64,000 bases of DNA from Sediminibacterium sp. KACHI17 (GCF_040362915.1 NZ_AP029612.1:2728001-2792000), one strand, 5' to 3'. Counted from the stretch's first letter, positions 26,902 through 35,661 are shown. Notes: a model not told the origin generated them from the letters alone. Program-made: numbers and translations.

Positions 26902-27420
26902 TTAAGAAAATAATTCGCTAAACAGTATTTCTTGGGGAGGAGGAGTGAGTAAGTCTGGTTGAAACTGTGGTTTCCAGGAAACGATATCCGTAGGATAACA
27001 AGTGCTAAGAAGAAAACTACAATCTAATGGCTGAAAAGGCCAATCGGTTTGATCACTAATGAAACAGGATGAAAAAGACAAGAGACTACTTGCGCCTTTA
27101 TTTTTACGCGTAGCCTTATCCATCAATGCGTGTAGTTGCTGTTCCTGATGATCATATAAACCTGTTACGGTGTAAGTTCCATCCGCTTCTTTACGAATAG
27201 AACTTACATCGAATAAGGTTCCGTGAATAATGATCTCTTTATTTTTTTTGTACCAGCGTAACTGCCGGATGTGAACGGTAGAGAGCTCTTTTGCTTTAAA
27301 GTCTTTTTTGATACTGATGCGAATTTGTTTTTGCTGATGATGAAACAATACAAATCCCGTCAGCGGAGATAACACCAACAATAAAAAAAAGATCGCTATA
27401 CATTTACGCAGTAAAGACAA
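26902..27420 (-). CDS. Hypothetical membrane-anchored protein in haem-uptake operon
   Basis: Protein of 172 residues starting at a TTG that follows the stop of the upstream haem-binding gene by one base, so translation is probably coupled; no in-frame ATG gives a full-length product. Residues 5-26 are hydrophobic (CIAIFFLLLVLSPLTGFVLF), a signal anchor. The rest is basic then strand-like (WYKKNKEIIIHGTLFDVSS). Three cysteines sit in the C-terminal third. I do not recognise a family. Its place between a haem-binding protein and a haem-type receptor suggests an accessory role. Confidence 0.65.
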   Translation of the reverse strand: MSLLRKCIAIFFLLLVLSPLTGFVLFHHQQKQIRISIKKDFKAKELSTVHIRQLRWYKKNKEIIIHGTLFDVSSIRKEADGTYTVTGLYDHQEQQLHALMDKATRKNKGASSLLSFSSCFISDQTDWPFQPLDCSFLLSTCYPTDIVSWKPQFQPDLLTPPPQEILFSELFS

Positions 27421-27421
27421 C

Positions 27422-27913
27422 TCATTTCTTTTTTCTGATCAGACTGTCCAATGGATATTTGGCTTTCATGGTATCCATTACAGACTGCGCCCAGTTGGTA
27501 AGAACTACGCGTTCATCATTTGTTAACTTGGCATCTTTGTGCACCCATGTGTAGGAATTGAGCGGCATTTCATTTTCTTTCACTTGTTCAATTACCTCTT
27601 CCATCTTATGGTATTGTCTTCTCAGATTATAAGATGTATATGCATCAAAGTTTAAGTGTGATTTGCCTTCTTTGATATGATCATCCAGCCACCATGCTAC
27701 CGGTTGTATTTTTGAGTACCATGGATACACGGTGTTATTACTATGGCAATCGTTACAGGCTTTTACCAGAATAGCATCAACGTTTTCCGGAACAGCGTAT
27801 AAATTTTTAATATTACCGGAAGTGTCGGTAGATGCATTGGCCTCAGGACGTATGAATTGAATCACTACTAAAGCGATCAGTAAGACCCATAAAATTTTTT
27901 TGATGATTTTCAT
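27422..27913 (-). CDS. Haem-binding domain protein (c-type, CxxCH)
   Basis: Protein of 163 residues with an N-terminal membrane anchor (ILWVLLIALVVIQFIRP) and a single c-type haem motif CNDCH, followed by SNNTVYPWYSKIQPVAWWL. This is the haem_bd family found across Bacteroidota. The histidine in the motif and a downstream Met/His (EMPLNSYTWVH) could ligate iron. It is encoded 25 bases after gpmI and is coupled to the next gene, so the four genes gpmI-haem_bd-unknown-receptor form an apparent operon. Confidence 0.88.
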   Translation of the reverse strand: MKIIKKILWVLLIALVVIQFIRPEANASTDTSGNIKNLYAVPENVDAILVKACNDCHSNNTVYPWYSKIQPVAWWLDDHIKEGKSHLNFDAYTSYNLRRQYHKMEEVIEQVKENEMPLNSYTWVHKDAKLTNDERVVLTNWAQSVMDTMKAKYPLDSLIRKKK

Positions 27914-27938
27914 GATTGATAAGGGTTATTTAAAGCTA

Positions 27939-29459
27939 TTAAATTAAGACATTTCCGGTCATATCAGCAGGAATAGGTAACTGCATGACAGTTAAAATCG
28001 TAGGAGCGATGTCACCAAGCTTTCCGGGTTTAATATTTCCTTTCCATTCTTTGTCGATAATAAAGAAAGGAACGGGGTTTAGGGTGTGAGCGGTATTTGG
28101 ACTACCATCTTCATTGATCATAAAGTCAGCATTACCATGGTCTGCGGTCAAAAAGATAGTATAGCCTGATGCAAGTCCGGCAGTCACCACGCGTTTTACA
28201 CAAGCATCCACTGTTTCTGCAGCTTTCATGGCGGCACTGAATACACCGGTATGTCCGACCATGTCTGTATTGGCATAATTCAAGCAAACAAAATCAGCCT
28301 CTGCTTTTTCTATTTCAGGAATCAGTTGATCTGTGATCTCTATAGCGCTCATTTCGGGTTGAAGATCATACGTGGCAACTTTGGGTGAAGGAACCATGAT
28401 TCTTTTTTCACCCTCGAATGGCACTTCTCTTCCGCCACTGAAAAAGAAAGTTACATGCGGATACTTTTCAGTCTCGGCAATGCGTATCTGTGTTTTCCCT
28501 TGGGCTTCCAATACTTCACCAAGGGTATTTGTCAGATTATCATTTTCAAAGATCACATTTACTTTTTTGAACTTCTGGTCGTACTGTGTCATCGTAGTAT
28601 AATACAACTCAAGTGGCTGCATACCATGTTCCGGGAAAGCTTGTTGTGTCAGTACTTCTGTGATTTCTCTGCAACGATCAGTCCGAAAATTAAAACAGAT
28701 CACTGCATCTCCTTCTTTGATGGTAGCAATGGGTTGATGCTGTTCATTGGTGATAACAGTGGGCAGAATGAATTCATCTGTAGTACCTTTTTCGTAAGCT
28801 TGTTCAATAGCAGCTATGGCACTAGAAGCTGTTGGACCGTTAGCATGTACCAAACAATCATAAGCCAGTTTGACCCTTTCCCATCTTTTATCTCTGTCCA
28901 TAGCATAATACCTCCCACTAACGGAAGCGATGGTACCTGCAGAATGTTTGAGATGTGCTTCCAGCTCTTTCACAAAACCGAGTCCGCTTTTGGGGTCTGT
29001 ATCTCTGCCATCAGTGAATACATGGATGAATACTTCTGTCAGTTCATTTTTTTGACAGAGATCACAAATAGCTTTTAAATGATCGATATGAGAATGTACA
29101 CCGCCATCACTCACAAGTCCAATAAGGTGTAAAGCCTTTTTATGATTCTTTGCATAGGAAAGTGTTTCCAAAAAATTAGCATTGCCAGCCAATTCTCCGG
29201 TTTTTACGGCTACATTGATGCGTTGGAGTTCTTGATACACAATTCTACCTGCTCCCAAATTAAGGTGACCCACCTCACTGTTGCCCATTTGTCCTTCGGG
29301 GAGACCCACATCTTCACCACAAGTGATCAAGGTAGTATTTGGGTATTGATTATATAAAGAAGATACAAATGGAACATTCGCCTGTTGAATGGCATCCGAA
29401 GTTGGTATTTTACCTAAACCCCACCCGTCCATGATTACCAGAATAACTTTTTTATTCAT
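27939..29459 (-). CDS. gpmI: 2,3-bisphosphoglycerate-independent phosphoglycerate mutase
   Basis: Glycolytic enzyme of 506 residues, the two-metal alkaline-phosphatase-fold mutase interconverting 3- and 2-phosphoglycerate. Motifs: VILVIMDGWGLG with the metal-binding Asp, the catalytic serine in GQMGNSEVGHLNLGAG, HSHIDHL, FTDGRDTDP, NFRTDR and the C-terminal metal site TADHGNAD. Length is normal. It heads the minus-strand run that continues into the haem-uptake genes. A six-base dyad lies upstream. Confidence 0.97.
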   Translation of the reverse strand: MNKKVILVIMDGWGLGKIPTSDAIQQANVPFVSSLYNQYPNTTLITCGEDVGLPEGQMGNSEVGHLNLGAGRIVYQELQRINVAVKTGELAGNANFLETLSYAKNHKKALHLIGLVSDGGVHSHIDHLKAICDLCQKNELTEVFIHVFTDGRDTDPKSGLGFVKELEAHLKHSAGTIASVSGRYYAMDRDKRWERVKLAYDCLVHANGPTASSAIAAIEQAYEKGTTDEFILPTVITNEQHQPIATIKEGDAVICFNFRTDRCREITEVLTQQAFPEHGMQPLELYYTTMTQYDQKFKKVNVIFENDNLTNTLGEVLEAQGKTQIRIAETEKYPHVTFFFSGGREVPFEGEKRIMVPSPKVATYDLQPEMSAIEITDQLIPEIEKAEADFVCLNYANTDMVGHTGVFSAAMKAAETVDACVKRVVTAGLASGYTIFLTADHGNADFMINEDGSPNTAHTLNPVPFFIIDKEWKGNIKPGKLGDIAPTILTVMQLPIPADMTGNVLI

Positions 29460-29506
29460 ATTATAAAATGATATGGTTTATTAATTGCTGATTAGGCATT
29501 AACTTT

Positions 29507-29521
29507 AGCAGGCAACCTGCT
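29507..29521. promoter_or_regulatory. Small dyad between gpmI and DUF4783 genes
   Basis: AGCAGG and CCTGCT are perfect complements separated by CAA, in the divergent spacer between gpmI and the DUF4783 gene and just upstream of a sigma-54-like promoter. A possible operator; the short length makes chance a real alternative. Confidence 0.25.
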
Positions 29522-29532
29522 TGCATTCAAAG

Positions 29533-29549
29533 TTGGCATGTTTTTGGCA
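29533..29549 (+). promoter_or_regulatory. Sigma-54-like -24/-12 promoter
   Basis: TTGGCATGTTTTTGGCA has GG at 29535-29536 and GC at 29547-29548, exactly 12 bases apart, as in the RpoN consensus TTGGCACG-N4-TTGCA (one mismatch at each half). Transcription would start near 29560, about 20 bases before the ATG at 29580. Confidence 0.45.
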
Positions 29550-29579
29550 AATTATAAGAGTGAATACAAAATAAACTGT

Positions 29580-29972
29580 ATGAAAACATTTTTTCTGACT
29601 GTGGGATTGGCATTCTTGGCCATGTCTTTTGTGATACAGGAGAATAGTCTGGATCAGATCGTGAATGCATTTAAAAAGGCTGATACAGAAGAAATTGGTC
29701 AATCTTTTGATGACTATGTAGACATTAAATTTTTGGATAAAGATGAGATCAAGAATATCAGTAGGAATCAAGCATCTATTGCGCTAAGGACCTTTTTTTC
29801 TGATTTGAAGATCACTGGCTTCGAAAAAGTGTCTACTCGCGATCTTGGAACTACCACTTACTTGGCAGGAAAGCTGCTTACCTCCGATAAGAACAGCAAA
29901 GGATATAATATCACGGTTTTGATAAAACAACAATCGGGGAAATTCCGGATTATTTCACTTCGTATCAGTTAA
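29580..29972 (+). CDS. DUF4783 domain protein
   Basis: Protein of 130 residues in the DUF4783 family, a small NTF2-like secreted protein of Bacteroidota with no assigned function. The ATG at 29580 (MKTFFLTVGLAFLAMS) gives a short signal peptide; an earlier ATG at 29538 would lie inside the sigma-54-like promoter. The mature part (IVNAFKKADTEEIGQSFDDY, VDIKFLDKD, GYNITVLIKQQSGKFRIISL) has the cone-like helix-then-strands order. It is followed by a hairpin terminator. Confidence 0.8.
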   Translation: MKTFFLTVGLAFLAMSFVIQENSLDQIVNAFKKADTEEIGQSFDDYVDIKFLDKDEIKNISRNQASIALRTFFSDLKITGFEKVSTRDLGTTTYLAGKLLTSDKNSKGYNITVLIKQQSGKFRIISLRIS

Positions 29973-29988
29973 TATAATTTGCCTACTG

Positions 29989-30030
29989 ATCAGCCCGTTG
30001 TTCTAAGTAAGACAACGGGTTGATTATTTC
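29989..30030 (+). terminator. Hairpin terminator after DUF4783 gene
   Basis: ATCAGCCCGTTGT (29989-30001) pairs with 30012-30024 (one mismatch) around a ten-base loop. The T-run is weak (TTGATTATTTC). Confidence 0.6.
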
Positions 30031-30064
30031 AAGAGGGTCTACGAATATATTTTAGCTTTACAAT

Positions 30065-30928
30065 ATGAATCATTTTGATGAACAGTTACAACTATTGGTA
30101 ACAGCTGCGCTGAAAGAAGATATTGGTGAAGGAGATCACTCCACTTTAAGTTGTATTCCTTCGGATCAAAAAGGAAAAGCAGTTTTAAAGATCAAGCAGA
30201 ATGGTATATTGGCGGGTGTAGCGATCGCTGAGAAAATATTCAATATGCAAGATCCCGCTGCTATCATCAAAGTATATAAACATGATGGTGAAATCATGCA
30301 TGATGGCGAAATAGCATTTGAAGTAACCGCTGCTATTCATACCATCCTTTCCTGTGAAAGACTGGTGCTCAATTGTATGCAACGAATGAGCGGTATAGCA
30401 ACTTTAACCCGTCAATATACCGACTTACTAAAGGGCTATCATACGCGATTACTGGATACCCGTAAGACCACTCCAAACTTCCGCTTATTGGAAAAAGAAG
30501 CGGTAAGAATTGGTGGAGGTGTCAATCATCGTTTTGGACTGTATGATATGATCATGTTAAAAGATAATCATATTGATTATGCAGGAGGTATTATTGAGGC
30601 GATCGATAAAGCACATGCTTATGTAACTCAATATCATCCCCATTTGAAAATTGAAGTAGAGACCAGGACATTGGCAGATGTGGAATTGGTTTGTGCTAAA
30701 GCCATGGGCAAAGTATTCAGGGTCATGTTAGATAATTTTACCCCTGCACAGGTAAAAGAGGCGGTAGCATTGATCAATGGTCGTTTTGAAACAGAAGCGA
30801 GCGGTGGTATCAATCTACAGAATATTGTATCGTATGCAGCTTCCCATGTTGATTATGTAAGTGTAGGCGGACTCATTCATCAGGCACAAAGCTTGGACCT
30901 AAGTCTGAAAGCAGTAATTGTTGGATAA
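30065..30928 (+). CDS. nadC: Nicotinate-nucleotide pyrophosphorylase (carboxylating)
   Basis: Quinolinate phosphoribosyltransferase of 287 residues, which converts quinolinate and PRPP to nicotinate mononucleotide in NAD synthesis. Motifs: ALKEDIGEGDHST at the N-terminus, CERLVLNCMQRMSGIAT, the active-site LDTRKTTPNFRLLEK, GGGVNHRFGLYDMIMLKDNH, and C-terminal EASGGINLQNI and DYVSVGGLIH. Length is normal. No nadA or nadB is seen in the window. Confidence 0.97.
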   Translation: MNHFDEQLQLLVTAALKEDIGEGDHSTLSCIPSDQKGKAVLKIKQNGILAGVAIAEKIFNMQDPAAIIKVYKHDGEIMHDGEIAFEVTAAIHTILSCERLVLNCMQRMSGIATLTRQYTDLLKGYHTRLLDTRKTTPNFRLLEKEAVRIGGGVNHRFGLYDMIMLKDNHIDYAGGIIEAIDKAHAYVTQYHPHLKIEVETRTLADVELVCAKAMGKVFRVMLDNFTPAQVKEAVALINGRFETEASGGINLQNIVSYAASHVDYVSVGGLIHQAQSLDLSLKAVIVG

Positions 30929-30994
30929 GCTAGTTGGAAAATAAATAGGTTTGAACTATCTTGTTCATTATCAAATGACTATATCGAGGTCAAT

Positions 30995-32902
30995 ATGCCT
31001 TCTTTCCCCATGATGAGAAAATTACTGCCGGTATTATTCCTTTCATTCCTCTGTGGGATCATCAATGCTCAAACGCCAAAGGCTGATTCTCTGATTCGTA
31101 TATCTAAAACAATTGGAAAGGATAGTAATTATGTGAGTTTGTTGAATCAGATCGCAGAAGAGTTATCTGATAAAGATGCGGATCGTTCTCTTGATTTTGC
31201 AACCAAAGCAAAAGAGCAAGCAGCAAAGATCAAAGACTTACGTGGACTGGGGAATGCGCTGAATAATATGGGCTGGGCTTATTATCGTAAAGGTGATTAC
31301 TCAAAGGGATTCGATTATGCGCTTCAGGCACTTCATATCAATGATTCATTACAATATCTCCCTCAACTAGCGATATCGTATCGAAATGTGGGTGCTATCT
31401 ATAACTCTCAAGCCAAGTACAGAGAGTCGATGGATTATTTTCATAAAGAAATGAATATCCATGCTCAGTTGAATAATTCTTTAGGGGTGGGTAGAAGCCT
31501 GAATAATATTGCATTCTCTGCACATCGTGGTAAGATCAAAGACTCAGCACTTATTTTCGGACATACAGCTTTAGAACATAATTCCAAACTAGGGGATCAG
31601 TATCTTATTGCTTTTAGTTTACGAACACTCGGGGATGTGTATTTTGATGAAGGCTCTGTTGATCGCTCTATTGATTATTTCCTGGCTTCTTTGACGGCTG
31701 CAAGAGCCGCGAAAAGTAATTTCATCATTGAAACCTCACTCTATCGACTCGGAAAAGCGTACCAGGAAAAAAAACAATGGAAAGAGTCTGTCGCATATCT
31801 GCAGGAAGCGATCGCTGTATCGAAAATACTTGGGGCAAAAGGAGAGCAGGCAACCATACAAAAACTATTGGCTCTCTCTTATGCGCAGATCGGTGATTAT
31901 AAAAAAGCGTATGAATCACAAGCTGTTCATATTGCATTGAATGATACACTTTTTGAGGAAAGAAGTCGTGCCAGATTTGCCCAGATGCAGGTTGCCTTCG
32001 AAACTGAAAAGAAACAGGCTGAGATCAATCTTTTAAAGAAAGAAGATGAAGCCCAGAATGAAAAGATCAGAGACCAGCGTTTATATACCTTTTTGTTACT
32101 GGTTGTGGTGGGTCTTGTTATGGCTCTCTGGCTGGTCTCATGGAGAAGAAATCAGTTCAAACAAGTTGCCAATAAACAGTTGCGATCACAGAAAGCAGCA
32201 CTGGAAGAAGCTTCTTATCAGAAAGACAAAATATTTTCCATTCTTTCTCATGATCTAAGGATGCCGATCTCATCATTAAGTGGTGTGTTGCAGCTATTGG
32301 ATAAGCAAAGTTTATCTGAAGAAGCTTTTGCAAAGATCAAACATGCGCTGGGAAAGCAGATCACTTCACTAAATACCACACTGGATAATTTACTGTTATG
32401 GTCACGTAATCAGATGGAAGGGGTAACAGATGTTCAGGCAAGTGTATGTGCTTTATATGATATCATAGAGAATAATCGTCTTCTGCTTACGAGTGCTGCA
32501 AATCAAAAGAGAATTGTCATACATAATGATGTATCTGTTATGGCAAAAGCTTATGCAGATGTACATCATGTAGATATCATTGTGCGAAATCTTTTGCTGA
32601 ATGCAATTAAATTCACGGAAGAAGGAGGTAGTATCACCGTTCAATGTCGTGAACAGGATCATGAGATGATACTGGATATCATTGACACAGGTATTGGTAT
32701 GACCGATGATCAGATCGGAAAACTATTCAAGATCAATACACATTTTACGACCTCGGGTACCAAGAATGAAAAGGGGGCCGGACTAGGTTTATTATTGTGT
32801 AAAGAATTTGTAGAGGCGAATCATGGAAAATTATCTGTGAAAAGTGAACCTGGTAATGGTTCTCAGTTTTCCGTTACTTTGCCAAAATCTAAGTATGTCT
32901 AA
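30995..32902 (+). CDS. TPR-containing sensor histidine kinase
   Basis: Protein of 635 residues; internal ATGs at 31010 and 31013 would give a shorter signal peptide. Order: signal peptide (LPVLFLSFLCGIINAQ), a periplasmic array of about six TPR-like repeats (for example GLGNALNNMGWAYYRKGDYS), a coiled coil, one membrane helix (FLLLVVVGLVMALWLVSW), a HisKA domain with phospho-acceptor H419 in ILSHDLRMPISSL, and an HATPase domain with N-box NLLLNAIKF, DTGIGM and GAGLGLLLCKEF. No response regulator lies beside it. Its stop overlaps the start of the next gene. Confidence 0.92.
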   Translation: MPSFPMMRKLLPVLFLSFLCGIINAQTPKADSLIRISKTIGKDSNYVSLLNQIAEELSDKDADRSLDFATKAKEQAAKIKDLRGLGNALNNMGWAYYRKGDYSKGFDYALQALHINDSLQYLPQLAISYRNVGAIYNSQAKYRESMDYFHKEMNIHAQLNNSLGVGRSLNNIAFSAHRGKIKDSALIFGHTALEHNSKLGDQYLIAFSLRTLGDVYFDEGSVDRSIDYFLASLTAARAAKSNFIIETSLYRLGKAYQEKKQWKESVAYLQEAIAVSKILGAKGEQATIQKLLALSYAQIGDYKKAYESQAVHIALNDTLFEERSRARFAQMQVAFETEKKQAEINLLKKEDEAQNEKIRDQRLYTFLLLVVVGLVMALWLVSWRRNQFKQVANKQLRSQKAALEEASYQKDKIFSILSHDLRMPISSLSGVLQLLDKQSLSEEAFAKIKHALGKQITSLNTTLDNLLLWSRNQMEGVTDVQASVCALYDIIENNRLLLTSAANQKRIVIHNDVSVMAKAYADVHHVDIIVRNLLLNAIKFTEEGGSITVQCREQDHEMILDIIDTGIGMTDDQIGKLFKINTHFTTSGTKNEKGAGLGLLLCKEFVEANHGKLSVKSEPGNGSQFSVTLPKSKYV

Positions 32903-33239
32903 GAAGTTCAAATCTGACAGCAACGGTTTTATTTTTAGTACAGATCCGAATTTTCAATTTCAGCCTGAGCAGCAAGAAGAAGCGGATACAATGGCTCCTG
33001 CCCAACAGTTGCTACGCATTTTATTGGATAAGAAACAACGTGCCGGCAAATCGGTGACCCTTGTTACCGGCTTTATTGGTAAAACGGATGATCTGGAACA
33101 GCTGGGGAAACAGCTTAAAAACTTTTGCGGAACCGGTGGTTCGGTCAAAGACGGTGAAGTGATCATACAAGGCGATCAAAGAGATAAAGTACTGCAATGG
33201 CTGTTAAAGAATGGGTATGCCAAAAGCAAAAAAATATAG
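32895..33239 (+). CDS. SUI1/YciH family translation factor
   Basis: Protein of 114 residues. The ATG at 32895 overlaps the last eight bases of the kinase gene, so the two are translationally coupled. The C-terminal domain is SUI1/eIF1-like: GKSVTLVTGFIGKTDDLEQL, LKNFCGTGGSVKDGEVIIQG and WLLKNGYAKSKKI. Bacterial YciH can affect initiation fidelity, but the exact role is uncertain. The pairing with a sensor kinase is unusual and may only reflect gene order. Confidence 0.88.
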   Translation: MSKKFKSDSNGFIFSTDPNFQFQPEQQEEADTMAPAQQLLRILLDKKQRAGKSVTLVTGFIGKTDDLEQLGKQLKNFCGTGGSVKDGEVIIQGDQRDKVLQWLLKNGYAKSKKI

Positions 33240-33254
33240 AACAGTAGCATGATG

Positions 33255-33287
33255 AATAATGAATAACCAATTTGGATATTCATTATT
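33255..33287. terminator. AT-rich hairpin between convergent genes
   Basis: AATAATGAATA (33255-33265) pairs perfectly with 33277-33287 around an 11-base loop. It lies between convergent yciH-like and CDGSH genes. T-runs are interrupted, so termination strength is uncertain. Confidence 0.5.
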
Positions 33288-33733
33288 TATTTCGCTTCAA
33301 AGCCTACTTTCCTATGGGTTCCGTCGCAATAGGGTTTATTTGAAGATTGTCCGCAGCGACATAATGCTGTGGTTCCTTGTTTGATTTCTTTTCTTCCATC
33401 ACTGTGTGTGATCTCACAATCGGTTGTGATCAGTATCGGGCCATTCGGTTTGATCTCAATGTTCATGATACTTGCTGATGCTGATTGAACATCTTGTTCA
33501 TTGCTGTTTTCACCTGAAGCATTCATAAAATAACTCAATGCGCCACTCGGACATTTTTTTACTTGTTCAATAATAGCATCGGTAGTGGCAGCTTCCATAT
33601 TCACCCAGGGTTTTTTTGCGGGGTCAAATACTTCTCTTAGCTGCGTCCAACAAATCCTGCTATGGATACAGGTATCCGGTTTCCATACAACAGTTACCTC
33701 ATTATTGGTGTATTTGAAAGTGGATTTAGGCAT
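33287..33733 (-). CDS. Two-domain iron-sulfur protein: divergent 4Fe-4S plus CDGSH
   Basis: Protein of 148 residues. The N-terminal half fits the Fer4_19 (divergent single-cluster) family: CIHSRICWTQLREVFD and KKCPSGALSYF. The C-terminal half ends in a CDGSH-type zinc-finger-like 2Fe-2S motif, CRCGQSSNKPYCDGTHR, with three Cys and one His ligands. Such fused proteins occur in Bacteroidota; redox or Fe-S transfer roles are proposed but not settled. No signal peptide is seen. Confidence 0.88.
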   Translation of the reverse strand: MPKSTFKYTNNEVTVVWKPDTCIHSRICWTQLREVFDPAKKPWVNMEAATTDAIIEQVKKCPSGALSYFMNASGENSNEQDVQSASASIMNIEIKPNGPILITTDCEITHSDGRKEIKQGTTALCRCGQSSNKPYCDGTHRKVGFEAK

Positions 33734-33787
33734 GGAATTTTCTTAGTAAGTTACATAAAAAGATAATACTGGTTGGCTTTAAAAATC

Positions 33788-33849
33788 AAGCTGCAGGCTA
33801 CAAGTAAAAACGTTGCTATTTGCTATTAACTAGGTGCTATTGGCTAGCA
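33788..33849. repeat. Chimeric intergenic word repeat
   Basis: Contains CAAGCTGCAGGCTACAAG (the AAGCTACAAGC family of 41.3 and 46.4 kb) followed by GCTATTTGCTATTAAC and GCTATTGGCTAGC (the GCTATT family of 43.9 kb). It lies in the spacer between dnaX (stop at 33850) and the CDGSH gene. Two families side by side in one spacer is unusual. Confidence 0.6.
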
Positions 33850-35661
33850 TCAATAATCTATCTCAAGCTTCAATCGATCCCTGAGTTCCCGAATGAGTGG
33901 ATATTGTTCAGCAATGCGTTCAAATTTTTGCTTACTGTTGAGTTTCAGATGTATAGGAACATCTTCACGCTCTGTGGCTTCTACCAGCACATTAAAAGTA
34001 ATAGCTCTGTTATTGAAGGCTGTATGCAGGAAATCGATCAGCATCATTCTTTCCTGTTCTACAAATTTCTGTGCAGTGAGTGCAGGAACGGTCACAGAGA
34101 AATGAATATCATCTTCTATCTGTAGTTGTGCGATTTTAAAGGTTCCTACCGAAGAATGTTTTTGTTGTTGTTCCAGTTTCTGAGTGTATTCATTCCAGCA
34201 GCGGGTAAGTTTTTCAAGATTGAGGACCTCAGCTTCTTTTACTTCTTCGATCGCATACTGATCACCAACTTTTTCTCTCAATGCATCAAGCAAGCTTTTT
34301 TTAGGTCCGCCGGTATTTGTTGCAGCCGGTTTAACAGCTGGTCGAGTGATTGGAGTTGACTGTGTCGTATTTGTTTGCGCAGTTGGCGTTGGTGCCACCG
34401 TCTTAGGCGAAACTTTCTTTTCTTCCTGGATCAATAATTTCGGTGCAGCCTGCTCTGCGCTTGTTCTTACCTGTAAGGATGAAACGGCCTTTGTTCGAAA
34501 TGCTATTGGACCATCAAGTCGTTTTTTTTTAATGACTTGTCCGTTTTCAGAAGACAACTCGATGGCTTGTTGGAGGAAGTTCAGTTTAATGATAGCAAGT
34601 TCTACATGCAATCGTTTATTGCGGGCCATTTTAAACTGGATCTCTGCTTCATTCAGAATATTGAGTGAGCTTACCAAATATGAAAGACTGGTGCTGGCAG
34701 CTGTTTGAATGTATTTGTCCTGTAATCCTTCTACCACATCCAGTAGGGCAGCTGATTTAGGGTCTTTACACACGAGTAGATTTCGAATAAACTCTGCAAA
34801 TCCATTCAATACCATATCTCCTTCAAAACCTTTGCGGTTGATCTCATCATACAACATCATGGCTGCGGCCATGTCTTGTTTTTGTAAGGATTCGAGCAGA
34901 CGGAAATAATAATCTTCATCCAGAATATTCAAATGTTCCAGTGTATTCTGGTAGGTGAGGGTGCCATTGGTAAAACTTACGATCTTATCCAAGATACTCA
35001 GTGAGTCACGCATACAGCCTTCGCTTTTCTGAGCGATGACTTGTAGTGCGGCTTTCTCTGCATTGATCGATTCTTTTTCTACGATCTCTTGAAGGTGTTC
35101 AACCGTATCGTTATTGGTAATTCTTTTAAAATCAAAAATCTGACAACGACTCAATATGGTTGGAAGAATTTTGTGTTTTTCCGTAGTTGCTAAAATAAAA
35201 ATTGCATAGGAGGGAGGTTCTTCCAGCGTTTTCAAGAAAGCATTGAAGGCACTGGCACTAAGCATATGTACCTCATCCACGATATAAACCTTGTATTTAC
35301 CGGCCTGAGGAGCAAAACGAACTTGTTCTACCAGTGTTCGGATATCTTCTACCGAGTTATTGCTTGCAGCATCCAGCTCATGGATATTCAACGATGTACC
35401 TGCATCAAAAGAAACGCAACTATTACAAGTGTTACAGGCTTCTCCGTCAGGTGTTGGATTGGTACAATTGATCGTTTTGGCCAGAATACGGGCACAAGTC
35501 GTTTTTCCTACGCCTCTTGGCCCACAAAATAAAAAAGCATGGGCCAGTTGGTTATTCTTGATCGCATTTTTGAGTGTGGTTGTGATATGCGACTGACCCA
35601 CCACAGTACTAAAATTCTGAGGTCTATACTTACGCGCCGAAACGATGAATTTATTGTCCAT
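33850..35661 (-). CDS. dnaX: DNA polymerase III subunit gamma/tau
   Basis: Clamp-loader ATPase of 603 residues. The ATG at 35661 (MDNKFIVSARKYRPQNF) starts at the conserved N-terminus; an ATG at 35706 adds non-conserved residues. Motifs: Walker A FCGPRGVGKTTCARILAK, a four-Cys zinc module (CTNPTPDGEACNTCNSC), Walker B VYIVDEVHML, and sensor 1 LATTEKHKILPTILSRCQIF, quoted here as LATTEKHKILPTI. The C-terminal third is low-complexity (Thr/Pro/Ala) then a tau-like domain. I saw no obvious slippery A-run designed for a gamma frameshift. Confidence 0.96.
   Translation of the reverse strand: MDNKFIVSARKYRPQNFSTVVGQSHITTTLKNAIKNNQLAHAFLFCGPRGVGKTTCARILAKTINCTNPTPDGEACNTCNSCVSFDAGTSLNIHELDAASNNSVEDIRTLVEQVRFAPQAGKYKVYIVDEVHMLSASAFNAFLKTLEEPPSYAIFILATTEKHKILPTILSRCQIFDFKRITNNDTVEHLQEIVEKESINAEKAALQVIAQKSEGCMRDSLSILDKIVSFTNGTLTYQNTLEHLNILDEDYYFRLLESLQKQDMAAAMMLYDEINRKGFEGDMVLNGFAEFIRNLLVCKDPKSAALLDVVEGLQDKYIQTAASTSLSYLVSSLNILNEAEIQFKMARNKRLHVELAIIKLNFLQQAIELSSENGQVIKKKRLDGPIAFRTKAVSSLQVRTSAEQAAPKLLIQEEKKVSPKTVAPTPTAQTNTTQSTPITRPAVKPAATNTGGPKKSLLDALREKVGDQYAIEEVKEAEVLNLEKLTRCWNEYTQKLEQQQKHSSVGTFKIAQLQIEDDIHFSVTVPALTAQKFVEQERMMLIDFLHTAFNNRAITFNVLVEATEREDVPIHLKLNSKQKFERIAEQYPLIRELRDRLKLEIDY

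Noticed and set aside
28455..29078. Open frame of about 207 codons on the plus strand opposite gpmI
   Set aside because: gpmI on the minus strand is unmistakable over the same bases; the frame has no recognisable domain.
34200..34480. Programmed frameshift in dnaX to make gamma
   Set aside because: No strong slippery A-run followed by a stable hairpin was found in the linker region.
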